Source of the DNA: Enteractinococcus coprophilus
GTDB taxonomy: Bacteria > Actinomycetota > Actinomycetes > Actinomycetales > Micrococcaceae
Length of the DNA: 64,000 bases
Direction of reading: 5' to 3'
Assembly: GCF_006716305.1 (NCBI RefSeq)
Contig: NZ_VFOU01000001.1
Location: forward strand, 558,001 to 622,000
The notes under the pieces were generated by a model that worked only from the letters and a program-made list of their open reading frames with translations, was not told where the DNA came from and searched no databases. The position numbers and the translations under genes are program-made. Positions 36,724-47,797 of this stretch are shown in pieces; position 1 is the first letter of the stretch; every line of letters starts with the position of its first letter.

Positions 36724-37290
36724 TCAGATCAGCAGCCGCAGCCGACTCCGCGACGCGAGGATGCGCAGGTCGATATCATCGTCGTCGGGTGTGGTCCGAC
36801 GCAATGCCCCACTCAGCGCGGCGATGCGGCGCTGGCGATGCTCCTCAGAGTCCTCGTGCGGGGTTCCCTTGCAGTACAGGTCGATAATGAGCTGTGCCGT
36901 CACCTGACGGACTCGACGCCGCAATGCCATCGCGCCGAAGGCCGGAAGAGACACCACCGCGACGTTTCGACTGCTGCTTGCATCAGCTGCAACGGCGTGA
37001 CCGTCGGCAATCAGCGGAAGATCGGTGATGCACACCGCGAAGTGCCAGCTACGCTGCCGCTTACGCTCGGTTGCCAGGTTCAGCATTTCGGCGTCACGCA
37101 TGTCGCTGGGCGGCAACCGCTCCCGACACACTTCGATTTTCCACTCTCGATCCGGCAGTTGTTCAGACAGGAGCCCCGGGAGCTCCTGTTCGAGATGCTG
37201 TGCGACCTCTGAGGGTGCAGCCACCGGATCGGCCAGCACACCGATGATCATCGGTTCCGGATTCTGCCTGTGGTTGTCGTGTATTGTCAC
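36724..37290 (-). CDS. N-terminal soluble half of the same split protein
   Basis: The product is 188 residues starting MTIHDNHRQNPEPMIIGVLA. A soluble alpha/beta region contains WHFAVCITDLPLIADGHAVA, and it ends LASRSRLRLLI at TGA 36724-36726. Homologues I recall continue straight into the membrane part with GMVRANRPW, so this frame is probably the amino half of an interrupted gene. Function of the family is unknown. A possible start context lies in the about 240-nt region 37291-37533, which otherwise shows nothing. Confidence 0.6.
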   Translation of the reverse strand: MTIHDNHRQNPEPMIIGVLADPVAAPSEVAQHLEQELPGLLSEQLPDREWKIEVCRERLPPSDMRDAEMLNLATERKRQRSWHFAVCITDLPLIADGHAVAADASSSRNVAVVSLPAFGAMALRRRVRQVTAQLIIDLYCKGTPHEDSEEHRQRRIAALSGALRRTTPDDDDIDLRILASRSRLRLLI

Positions 37291-37533
37291 AGTCCGCTCC
37301 TTCGATACGAGAAGTTCACGTACCCGTCCGACCGCACCATCCGCATAACGTCGAACTTACCGCGAGTGTAGCGTAGGCCACAGAGAGCCGGCTGAACGCT
37401 GCGACCATGATCCCATCTCAGCTTGGGCATTGGGCCAATTCATCTGGGCGCCCACATCAACTGCGATTTCGATGCGCCTCAGACGTGCCGTCCGGGCCTG
37501 TGAAAAACCGCCAAACGAAGTTAACAGTCATAT

Positions 37534-38328
37534 TTAGGCCCATCCCAACTCATGCAGCTGTGCATCGTCAATACCGTAATAGTGCGCGATTTCGTGGATG
37601 AGTGTGACGCGAACTTCTTCACGCAGGTGCGTCTCATCGTTGCACGTGTCTAACAACGGTTCGCGAAACAATACAATACGATCCGGCAACTGCATATATC
37701 CGTAATCGGCACGGCCGGGGAGATCGAAACCTTCATAGACGCCCAGCACACCCTGCGAGCCATCATCCGGTCGATCTTCCACCGCAAAGACCACATTGTC
37801 CAAGCCTTCGACCATGCCTTCAGGCAGGGCATCGAGTTCTTCGCCGACGAGGTGTTCAAACTCTTCCAATGACATCTCAAGCGCTTGGTGCTCCAGGGCC
37901 AGGTCGCCATCTGCCAAGGCCTGCAGGATCATGGAACTCAACGGCGCAAGCCGATAGCCATCGGCAAGAGAAACCTGCCCGGGAGTCACCCATAGGAGTT
38001 CGGCAATTTCTGCTTGTGCTTGCACATTCGCTTTAGGCGGGAGTTTCGTTGCATACACCCGGGAATGCAGTGCGGTATCGGCTTCGTTAGCTGCAGGTGT
38101 GGTGAACTCTCCCAAGTCGATCAGGCCCTCAATGCTCAAGGCAACCTCAAGCTCTTCAGCGACCTCGCGAACGGCGGTTTCTGGGCCGGTTTCACCGGCC
38201 TCGGGTTTCCCACCCGGGAAGATGAACGCTGTGGTGCCGTGTTTGCGGACCAGTGCGACCTGGCCGTCGTCGCTGAGTAGTACAACGGCCGAGACGCTAA
38301 TGGACGGGTGGGAGTGCTGTGCGGTCAT
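37534..38328 (-). CDS. NUDIX hydrolase fused to a zincin-like metallopeptidase domain
   Basis: The product is 264 residues with two domains. Residues about 8-130 are a NUDIX fold with the box GGKPEAGETGPETAVREVAE plus EELEV (all conserved G, E and R positions present), which hydrolyses nucleoside-diphosphate-X bonds. Residues about 150-264 match the small actinobacterial zincin family (PF06262-like): ELDALPEGMVEGLDNVVFAV, LPGRADYGYMQLPDRIVLFR and the Zn site HEIAHYYGIDD. Each part normally exists as a separate protein. The joining in one frame has no stop or shift, so it reads as a true fusion. Confidence 0.82.
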   Translation of the reverse strand: MTAQHSHPSISVSAVVLLSDDGQVALVRKHGTTAFIFPGGKPEAGETGPETAVREVAEELEVALSIEGLIDLGEFTTPAANEADTALHSRVYATKLPPKANVQAQAEIAELLWVTPGQVSLADGYRLAPLSSMILQALADGDLALEHQALEMSLEEFEHLVGEELDALPEGMVEGLDNVVFAVEDRPDDGSQGVLGVYEGFDLPGRADYGYMQLPDRIVLFREPLLDTCNDETHLREEVRVTLIHEIAHYYGIDDAQLHELGWA

Positions 38329-38566
38329 GGAACTTATCTAATCACAGGCTGCGTGCGATGTTGTATGAGGCAACGGGTGAGCGATTATCCACCCGGCGTC
38401 CAAGAAACATACTCATCGAAGCTGCATCATATGCTTACCAGTCCCATCGACTACCAAATCACAACACCAGGAGATCGCCATGATTAGGGTCACATCGTAT
38501 AGCCTTGGGTAGCAACACGTTTCGTCCCGGCGCTTTTATGAGCGTTTCCTGCAAGGAGCACCCCTT

Positions 38567-40975
<2,409 letters not shown>

Positions 40976-41824
40976 ATGACCGATGTACACAGCAGGAACA
41001 CCGCGGCGGCCGGTCAGCAACAGCCGGCCACCGTGGTGTTCTTCCTATCTGATAGCACCGGCGTCACCGCCGAAACGCTGGGCAATTCCTTGCTGACCCA
41101 GTTTCCCGACCACCGGTTCGAACGCCACACCATTCCCTTTATCGCTTCCGTGCAGGAAGCGGAAAACGTCGTGCAAGACATCGATGACGTCGCAGCGGCA
41201 GACAAGCGGCCGATTATCTTCTCCACGGTGGTCAACCCGGACATTCGTGCACTGCTGTCACAGAGCAGCGGGCACTTCATCGACCTACTCGGCAGCCACA
41301 CCGCCCAGTTGGAGGACGCCCTGCAGACGACGGCGAGCCCAGAACCTGGCAGGGCTCACGGCCTTGGTGACGCGATCCGTTACCAGTCCCGCATCGCCGC
41401 CATCGAGTACGCCATTGAGCACGACGACGGACAGTCCATCCGCGCCCTGGAACGGGCGCAGCTGATCCTGATCGCCCCCTCGCGATGCGGCAAAACGCCC
41501 ACCACAATGTATCTGGCGCTGCAGCACGGCATCCTGGCCGCGAACTTCCCACTGATCGATGAGGACTTTACGAGTCAGTCCCTGCCGGAGCCGTTGCGCC
41601 CCTTCGTGCGCAAATGCTTCGGGCTGACATTCCAGCCGATGCGGCTGAGCCAGATCCGTCAGGAGCGCCGACCGGACAGCACCTACGCCTCGTTGTCGCA
41701 GTGCAGTTGGGAACTGCGCAACGCCGAGGACCTCTACGCGATGCACCGGATCCCCTATGTGAACTCGGCGTCAATGTCGGTCGAGGAGATCTCCGCGACC
41801 ATCCTGCAACGGATGAATTTATAA
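40976..41824 (+). CDS. ppsR: PEP synthetase regulatory kinase/pyrophosphorylase (DUF299)
   Basis: The product is 282 residues. The DUF299/PSRP signature is VVFFLSDSTGVTAETLGNSL near the start and the P-loop APSRCGKTPTTMYLALQHG in the middle, followed by NFPLIDEDF. The family adds (from ADP) and removes phosphate on the Thr beside the catalytic His of PEP synthase, switching it off and on. It starts at the base after the ppsA stop. The ppsA-ppsR pairing is best known from Proteobacteria. Confidence 0.92.
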   Translation: MTDVHSRNTAAAGQQQPATVVFFLSDSTGVTAETLGNSLLTQFPDHRFERHTIPFIASVQEAENVVQDIDDVAAADKRPIIFSTVVNPDIRALLSQSSGHFIDLLGSHTAQLEDALQTTASPEPGRAHGLGDAIRYQSRIAAIEYAIEHDDGQSIRALERAQLILIAPSRCGKTPTTMYLALQHGILAANFPLIDEDFTSQSLPEPLRPFVRKCFGLTFQPMRLSQIRQERRPDSTYASLSQCSWELRNAEDLYAMHRIPYVNSASMSVEEISATILQRMNL

Positions 41825-41899
41825 CCATAACGATCTAGTCAACGGCCAGCTGAATCAGGGCACCTAGCCGTCGTGGTTGGTGAGCACACCGTCGAGCCC

Positions 41900-42829
41900 C
41901 TAATGGATGGGTTGTGGTGCCCGTCGGCTCATCTTTCGATCGGCAATGACCATGGTGGTCACCACGGCCGCGCCGATGATTGCCAAGAGGATGTTCAGGC
42001 CCAGTCCGCCGTCTATCGGTTGTAGGGCGCCGTCGTCATTTTGGTATGGCCACAGGGCGCGCAGGGCGCCGATCATGATGCCGGACAGGATGATCAGGGT
42101 CGTCGCGTGGTGGTGTTCGAGTAACCACTTCATGCACTGGACGATCACGACTGCACCGAGGGCAAGGCCTGCAAGGAACACTCCGAGATATCCCAGATCA
42201 AGGGTTTCGACCGCTCGCAGAGTGGGTTCATACAGTCCCAGGGTCAGCAGCACGAGTGAGCCGGACAGGCCGGGGAGCACAAGGGCTGAGACGGCGATCG
42301 CGGCGGCAGGCAGCACAATATACCAGTGCGGTTCTAACGCTAGGGTGGCAGGCAGCGAGAGCACCACAAAGGCAACCACGGCACCGGCAAGGAACATCAC
42401 CAGATGGCGCCATCCGAGACGTTTATTGCGGTAGGTGACGTCGTCGCGGACCATGAGCAGCGGCACCATGACGGAGGCTGCGACCATACCAAAGAACAGC
42501 GAGCGCATGCGCTCCGGGTAGGTTTCATATAGGTTCACGACGGGGCCGGCGATCGTGAAAACGGCGGCGACCATGCCGAGACCCAACGGGATGAGCAGCC
42601 GCCAAGAAATGTGGCTCCAGTACTCGCGGGCATCGTCGCGTCGTCCACGGATCAGCGACAGGCCCCAGTGGATCAAGGCCGAAGCGGATTCGATGAGTTG
42701 TTGGTAGATACCCACGACCAAGGCGACCGTGCCGCCGGAGATGCCGGGGATGGTTTCCACAATGCCGATCAGCACGCCGCGGATGAGGTTGCCGATCAAC
42801 GAAGTTTTTCTTTGGGGTGTTGGGGTCAT
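41900..42829 (-). CDS. DUF368 membrane protein (undecaprenyl-phosphate translocase family)
   Basis: The product is 309 residues with about eight hydrophobic helices. The DUF368 signature GIVETIPGISGGTVALVVGI lies at about 20-39 and its repeat LVLPGLSGSLVLLTLGLYEP in the middle. Members (PopT type) were shown to recycle undecaprenyl phosphate across the membrane for cell-wall synthesis. It appears monocistronic; no terminator is evident before ppsR. Confidence 0.87.
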   Translation of the reverse strand: MTPTPQRKTSLIGNLIRGVLIGIVETIPGISGGTVALVVGIYQQLIESASALIHWGLSLIRGRRDDAREYWSHISWRLLIPLGLGMVAAVFTIAGPVVNLYETYPERMRSLFFGMVAASVMVPLLMVRDDVTYRNKRLGWRHLVMFLAGAVVAFVVLSLPATLALEPHWYIVLPAAAIAVSALVLPGLSGSLVLLTLGLYEPTLRAVETLDLGYLGVFLAGLALGAVVIVQCMKWLLEHHHATTLIILSGIMIGALRALWPYQNDDGALQPIDGGLGLNILLAIIGAAVVTTMVIADRKMSRRAPQPIH

Positions 42830-43012
42830 CTACTCACAATCCTTTGAATCGGACCTAGATTAGTTGAACCGGCTGAGAAGTTACTCTATTACACACCGTA
42901 TTGCACTGACAGCGAGCATCCGGGGCACCCATTGTGCTGGGCCTCGCGTGGTCGTAAGGTGTGAAACGACCCCACAGTTCAACGCGCTGCCCGAGTATGG
43001 GAGATGACGCTG

Positions 43013-43303
43013 ATGTCTTTTCAGGCGTATCTAGATGCGATTGAGGACAAGACCGGACTGACTCCGCGGCAGCTAATCGAGATTGCCAAGAGTCACGGGT
43101 TTGACGGCACTGATGTCAAGGCCGGCGAGATTCTGGCCTGGCTCAAGGAAGATTATGGTCTGGGTCGCGGCCACGGGATGGCTCTGGTGCACGTGATCAA
43201 AAAGGGGCCGCAGATTGACGCAAAACATGTCGGGAGTACCGGTTCGCACCGTGATGACTCCGATACGTTGTGGTTAGACGGTCAAGCCACCAAACCTCAG
43301 TAA
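43013..43303 (+). CDS. DUF4287 domain protein
   Basis: The product is 96 residues starting MSFQAYLDAIEDKTGLTPRQ, then GFDGTDVKAGEILAWLKEDY and GLGRGHGMALVHVIK, a complete DUF4287 domain. ATG 43013 is preferred over ATG 43004 because GGGAG (42999-43003) is nine bases before it and adjoins the other. The family is small, soluble and uncharacterised. Followed by a strong hairpin. Confidence 0.85.
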   Translation: MSFQAYLDAIEDKTGLTPRQLIEIAKSHGFDGTDVKAGEILAWLKEDYGLGRGHGMALVHVIKKGPQIDAKHVGSTGSHRDDSDTLWLDGQATKPQ

Positions 43304-43306
43304 TGC

Positions 43307-43346
43307 CTCGGCCCGAGCACTATGCGCTTGAGGTGCTCGGGCCGAG
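43307..43346. terminator. bidirectional terminator
   Basis: CTCGGCCCGAGCAC (43307-43320) pairs perfectly with GTGCTCGGGCCGAG (43333-43346), 14 bp with a 12-nt loop, between the DUF4287 stop and the end of the convergent MFS gene. Confidence 0.85.
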
Positions 43347-43367
43347 AAAGGTGCCGGTGCCGTGGTG

Positions 43368-44723
43368 TTATTGCGCTTCGGTGATGACGACGTCGTCTTT
43401 GACGCGCAGCCGTTCGCCCAGCAGACCGCCCAGGGCGGTCAGCAGCGAAACGATGACCAGCAGGACCACGGCCGGCATGACGCTCGGGGTCTCTTGGATT
43501 CCGGTTGCCCAGGTGGCAATAAACGGCAGGAAGCCGGTGAGCGCACCGGCCAGGTTGTAGCCCAGCGAGACGCCCGAGTAACGCAGTTCCACGGGAAACA
43601 GCTCGGCTAATAGTGCGCCGGTGACCGAGTAGGTGATGGTGAGCAGGCCGATGCCCGCTGAGATCGCCACCGTGATGGCCCATGGTTCGCCGGTGTCGAC
43701 GAGCAGGAACAGTGGCCAGGCGGCCAATGCGGTTGCAAGCCCACCGATAAAGGTGACTCGGCCGGGGCCGAGGCGTTCGGCGACGCGGCCGAAAATCACG
43801 ACGACGACGATCTGGACCAGTGCGGCAATGAGGGTCGCGTTGACGACCGAGGATCGTTCGACGTCCAGCACGGTAGTGGTATAGGAGATGACGTAGGTGT
43901 TCATCAGATAGAACCCGCCAACGCCTAACAGGGCAGCACAGATCGCGATGACCAGACGGCCAAACGCCTTCGTAAAGACAGCTGCCGCTGGGACTTTGGG
44001 GCGGTCATCCATCTCAGCTAGCTGTTCGAAGACCGGAGATTCTTCCACTTTCATCCGGATCCACAGCGCAACCGCCAGCAGTGGGAAGGCTGCCAAGAAC
44101 GGCAGGCGCCAACCCCAAGCATTGACAGTGTCTTCGGGCATGAGCAACACCATGGCGAAAGCACCCGAGGACAGCAGGGTACCCACCGGGGAGCCCAACT
44201 GGACCATGGCCGCATAGCGGGCGCGTTTTTCTGGTGGGGCGTGTTCGATCGCGATCGTCGTTGCACCACCCCATTCGCCACCAACCGCCAGACCCTGGAA
44301 CAGACGCAGCACGACCAGCAGGACCGGGGCTGCTAACCCGATTTGGTCATAGGTCGGCAGCATACCGATGATGCCGGTGGCGACTCCGATCAACACGATC
44401 GACAGGATCAGGGTCGGGCGCCGGCCCCAGCGGTCGCCGAGAATACCGAACACGAATGCACCGATCGGGCGGGCGGCAAAACCGACGCCGAAGGTTGCAA
44501 AAGATGCCAGCACGGCTGCAGTTGGGTTCAGTTCAGTGAAGAAGAGGAAGTTGAAGACGAGAGCTGCTGCGGTCCCGAACAGGAAATAGTCGTACCATTC
44601 TAGTGCGGTCCCGGCGAATGCGGCCCGCGCGATGCGCGCCACGTCCTTCGAGTTGACCTGCAGGCTTTCTGTCTGCGGTGAGTCATGTGACGCGGCGGCG
44701 GTTGACCCAGAAGTATTGGTCAC
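43368..44723 (-). CDS. MFS transporter, metabolite:H+ symporter (MHS) family
   Basis: The product is 451 residues from GTG 44721-44723, preceded by AAGGAGG. The MHS opening is GTALEWYDYFLFGTAAALVF, the MFS loop GDRWGRRPTLILSI, and the second signature GLAVGGEWGGATTIAIEHAP. Twelve transmembrane helices. Relatives (ShiA, KgtP, ProP types) import organic acids or betaines with protons. The adjacent PucR-type regulator (93 nt upstream, same strand) and amidohydrolase genes suggest that it imports the substrate of that pathway. Confidence 0.88.
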   Translation of the reverse strand: MTNTSGSTAAASHDSPQTESLQVNSKDVARIARAAFAGTALEWYDYFLFGTAAALVFNFLFFTELNPTAAVLASFATFGVGFAARPIGAFVFGILGDRWGRRPTLILSIVLIGVATGIIGMLPTYDQIGLAAPVLLVVLRLFQGLAVGGEWGGATTIAIEHAPPEKRARYAAMVQLGSPVGTLLSSGAFAMVLLMPEDTVNAWGWRLPFLAAFPLLAVALWIRMKVEESPVFEQLAEMDDRPKVPAAAVFTKAFGRLVIAICAALLGVGGFYLMNTYVISYTTTVLDVERSSVVNATLIAALVQIVVVVIFGRVAERLGPGRVTFIGGLATALAAWPLFLLVDTGEPWAITVAISAGIGLLTITYSVTGALLAELFPVELRYSGVSLGYNLAGALTGFLPFIATWATGIQETPSVMPAVVLLVIVSLLTALGGLLGERLRVKDDVVITEAQ

Positions 44724-44816
44724 GCGAGGCCTCCTTAAGGTGAGTAAATAATGACCCCAATATTTCGGCATGACCCACACCACTCGCAATGGGATCTTGC
44801 ACTGCCGAGTTCAAGA

Positions 44817-46028
44817 TTAATTGTGCATTTGCATCTTGGGTGATGCCAGGACCAGAGCTGCCAGGACCGCGTCGCGAGGGATTTTCACGTCGAGCCCGGT
44901 GGCCGCTTCGAAACTTCGCAGCCGGTTGATCACGGTATTGCGATGCCGGTCAACACGCACTGCGGTGTCTTTGATCGATCCGGTCTCAAGGAACTGGCTG
45001 ATGGTAGTGATGACGTCGTCTAGTTCACCTGGCGGCAGGTGTTTGAGTCCGGCCAGGAAACTGTCTGGAAAACCTGGCAGTAACGACGACAGGGTGTCGG
45101 AAATAGCTGTCGGCCAGAGGGTTTCAATGCTCACCAACTCGTTGAGTTCCGGCTGGTATTCCAACAATCGGGTAAGTGCTGCCACGGCGTTGGGGACCGC
45201 TTCGAGTCCTGTGGTTCGAGGGACATACGCTCCGGCGTAGTTGTGAGATAACCGCACCAAAGATGCCCCATGTGATGTACGCTGTTGAATCAGGCAGTAG
45301 CCTGACCGGTAGGGGTAGCCCAAAATCTTGCCAGCAGCCAGTGGTTCGGCTAACGCCTCCTGGACTTCCAGCACCGCAGACTCATTGATCACCACGACCT
45401 CAAATTCAGCATTGACCTGTACGCTGAGCCCTTGAGCGATGACCTCCAGGCTGGCAGGGGTCAGCTGGCTGGTATTTAATAGTCGAGCCATATGTCGCTC
45501 GGTGGCGAGCCGCGCATCGCGGGCAATACGTGCGGTTTCTGCCAGAAATTCCAACTGGACTTCGCGAATATAGCGTTCAATTGTGGTGAGCATGGTCTCG
45601 GTGTGATCGACCAACACCGGCAACTCATCAGGGGCCATGGTCGCTCGGATACGCCGCCACAACACCACAAAGTCAAGGCGGATCGCGGCCATGAGATCTT
45701 CAATTTGAACCTTCTGGCGCGCGCGTCGCACTCCGAGCCGTCGTGCAGCATGCTGTTGGTGCTCAGTTAGCGGTTTGCCCATTATCCGGTCGAGAAGATA
45801 GCGAAACGTTTCGATCGCAGTGTGGCGTAGGTCGGTGCTTTCTACCTGGCCGTCCTCGTAGACGCCGCGTCCGTGCAGTTCGGTAAGAAATTCCTCGACT
45901 ATCGATTCTAAGTCGTCGGCAACCCGCTGCACTATCGTCTGCCAGCTGGCGCCGGTGGTGATGTTACCACCCTGGGAGAAGACGTTGTTGGCGGACACTG
46001 CTTGGCGGTGATCGTTATGCATATGCAT
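44817..46028 (-). CDS. PucR/CdaR-type transcriptional regulator
   Basis: The product is 403 residues from ATG 46026-46028. A helical N-terminal domain (about 20-180) is rich in Arg and hydrophobic residues and a C-terminal PucR-type helix-turn-helix lies in GSIKDTAVRVDRHRNTVINR. A 16-bp palindrome covers the start codon, a strong hint of autoregulation. It is divergent from an amidohydrolase operon and upstream of an MFS gene, both probable targets. An earlier in-frame start to 46142 is unlikely since it would run through the amidohydrolase leader. Confidence 0.78.
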   Translation of the reverse strand: MHMHNDHRQAVSANNVFSQGGNITTGASWQTIVQRVADDLESIVEEFLTELHGRGVYEDGQVESTDLRHTAIETFRYLLDRIMGKPLTEHQQHAARRLGVRRARQKVQIEDLMAAIRLDFVVLWRRIRATMAPDELPVLVDHTETMLTTIERYIREVQLEFLAETARIARDARLATERHMARLLNTSQLTPASLEVIAQGLSVQVNAEFEVVVINESAVLEVQEALAEPLAAGKILGYPYRSGYCLIQQRTSHGASLVRLSHNYAGAYVPRTTGLEAVPNAVAALTRLLEYQPELNELVSIETLWPTAISDTLSSLLPGFPDSFLAGLKHLPPGELDDVITTISQFLETGSIKDTAVRVDRHRNTVINRLRSFEAATGLDVKIPRDAVLAALVLASPKMQMHN

Positions 46029-46030
46029 AA
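46015..46030. promoter_or_regulatory. perfect palindrome over the regulator start codon
   Basis: TTATGCATATGCATAA is its own reverse complement and covers the first codons of the PucR-type gene, 99 nt from the divergent amidohydrolase start. A related sequence, ATGCAAATGCAC on the minus strand (44823-44834), lies 100 nt before the MFS start. Confidence 0.6.
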
Positions 46031-46128
46031 TTCTACGGGGTTGCGTCTCACATTTTACCATTGCAGCCCGAGGCCAAGCTTTATTGAATCGGACTGGATG
46101 TAGTGGACGTTGGAAGGATGCTTGGGGC

Positions 46129-47784
46129 ATGCGCTTGGACACGCTAATTTATAACGCTGAGGTTCTCACGGGTGATCGTGCTCGGCCCCGGGCCTCGCGG
46201 ATTGGGATCTGGCAGGGGCTTATCGTAGGTCTCGATGAGCAACTGGATCCGTTACTGCAGGGTCCCGATGCGGCCTCCCCGCTCCAGGTATTTGATGCCA
46301 AAGGTGCCTGTATTGTGGCGGGCTTCAATGATGTGCATGCCCACAGCGTATGGTTTGGCCAGACACTTCTGGACATCGACCTCGCCGAGGTGACCACCCC
46401 CGATGACGTCTATGCTGCCATCGCACTGCGTATCGCCGATATGGAGGCTGACGAGTGGGTGATCTGTTCGAACTTCAACCCTTTGCAGCTGACCGGCAGT
46501 CTGGATCGTGATCGTCTCGACGGCGTCGCCCTCGGCCGCCCGGTGCTGATCAAACACCGTTCGGGCCACGCTTATACCGTCAACGGTGTTGCCCTTGGCC
46601 TTGCGGGCATTGACGAATACCCGACGACACAACCAGAAGGTGGCGAAATTGTCACCGATGATCGCGGCCGAGCCACCGGTCTGCTGGATGAAAACGCGAT
46701 GCGCGCCGTTCAAGACCTGTTGCAGCCCGAAGCCTTCGGATCGGTGGCCGAAGCGTTGGCCGCTGCTTCCAAGCACTACCTGACCGAGGGACTCACCTCG
46801 GTGACCGATGCGGGCATCGCCGGTGGTTGGATCGGGCACACTCCTCGAGAATTCGCGGCCTACCAGCTGGCCGCCGACCGTGGGCTGCTGAAACACCGTG
46901 CCCAAACCATGATCACCATAGACGCGCTGCATGACTTGCCCGGCCATGCCCACGACCCGGCTGCCCGTGGGCTGGATGCCGGCATCCGATCGGGCGTGGG
47001 CGATGATCGCCTGCAAATCGGGCCGGTCAAAGTCTTCACCGACGGCTCACTGCTGGGCGCCACCGCCGCGATGACCGAAGGTTATGCGCACTGCCAGCAC
47101 CACCACGGCTACATGCAGGGCGACCCCGAGACCATGCGCACCGCCGTCATCGAAGCCGCCGGCGCGGGCTGGGCGCTGGCCCTGCACGCGATAGGTGATG
47201 CGGCCATTGATTTTGCCATCGAAACCATCACCGAAGCCCGCCGCATCCACGGTCCCGGCCCGATGCCCGACCGCATTGAACACGGCGGCGTCGTCCGCGA
47301 TGACCAAATCGCGCTGATGGCCGCCCAAAAAATTGTGCTCGTCCCCCAGCCATATTTCATTTCCGTATTTGGCGAGGGGATGTTGCACAACCTCGGCCCG
47401 GATCGCGCCACGCTATCGTATCCGGCACGCAGATTGCTCGACGCTGGTATGATCCTGCCTGGAAGCTCGGACCGTCCGGTCGCCCACGGGGCACCACTTG
47501 CAGTCATCCAAGCTTTCGCCCAACGACTTACCGAAGCAGGCAACCCGTACGGAAGTAACGAGCGCGTTACCGTTGCCCAAGCCCTGCACGCGTATACCGT
47601 TGGATCTGCTCGGGCAACCGGGTGGGGACACAACAAAGGCACCCTGGCCAACGGTTATCTCGCTGATCTGGTCGTCCTCGGCGCACATCCACTGGACGTG
47701 CCGGTTACCGAGGTCGCCCACATCCCAATCGTTGCCACCATGGTCGGCGGCGTCATTGTATACGGCCAACTCGATGCACACTAA
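46129..47784 (+). CDS. amidohydrolase family 3 (YtcJ-like)
   Basis: The product is 551 residues from ATG 46129. Metal-binding motifs are HAH in VAGFNDVHAHSVWFGQTLLD, His residues in IKHRSGHAYTVN and LALHAIGDAAID, and Asp in LPGSSDRPVAHG. The Lys in QIGPVKVFTDGSLLGA is the usual carbamylated-Lys position. YtcJ-like enzymes hydrolyse amides, carbamates or lactams; substrate unknown. It is followed after 13 nt by a carbamoylase-like hydrolase, suggesting sequential C-N bond cleavage. Confidence 0.82.
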   Translation: MRLDTLIYNAEVLTGDRARPRASRIGIWQGLIVGLDEQLDPLLQGPDAASPLQVFDAKGACIVAGFNDVHAHSVWFGQTLLDIDLAEVTTPDDVYAAIALRIADMEADEWVICSNFNPLQLTGSLDRDRLDGVALGRPVLIKHRSGHAYTVNGVALGLAGIDEYPTTQPEGGEIVTDDRGRATGLLDENAMRAVQDLLQPEAFGSVAEALAAASKHYLTEGLTSVTDAGIAGGWIGHTPREFAAYQLAADRGLLKHRAQTMITIDALHDLPGHAHDPAARGLDAGIRSGVGDDRLQIGPVKVFTDGSLLGATAAMTEGYAHCQHHHGYMQGDPETMRTAVIEAAGAGWALALHAIGDAAIDFAIETITEARRIHGPGPMPDRIEHGGVVRDDQIALMAAQKIVLVPQPYFISVFGEGMLHNLGPDRATLSYPARRLLDAGMILPGSSDRPVAHGAPLAVIQAFAQRLTEAGNPYGSNERVTVAQALHAYTVGSARATGWGHNKGTLANGYLADLVVLGAHPLDVPVTEVAHIPIVATMVGGVIVYGQLDAH

Positions 47785-47797
47785 CCCTCAGGACCCC

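Noticed and set aside
38480-38511. 10-codon frame with AGGAG upstream before ppsA
   Set aside because: A good Shine-Dalgarno but only MIRVTSYSLG; more likely part of the ppsA promoter region than a leader peptide, with no attenuator visible.
46029-46142. Longer N terminus for the PucR-type regulator
   Set aside because: It would overlap the amidohydrolase leader and cross the palindrome; homologous sequence begins near the ATG at 46028.
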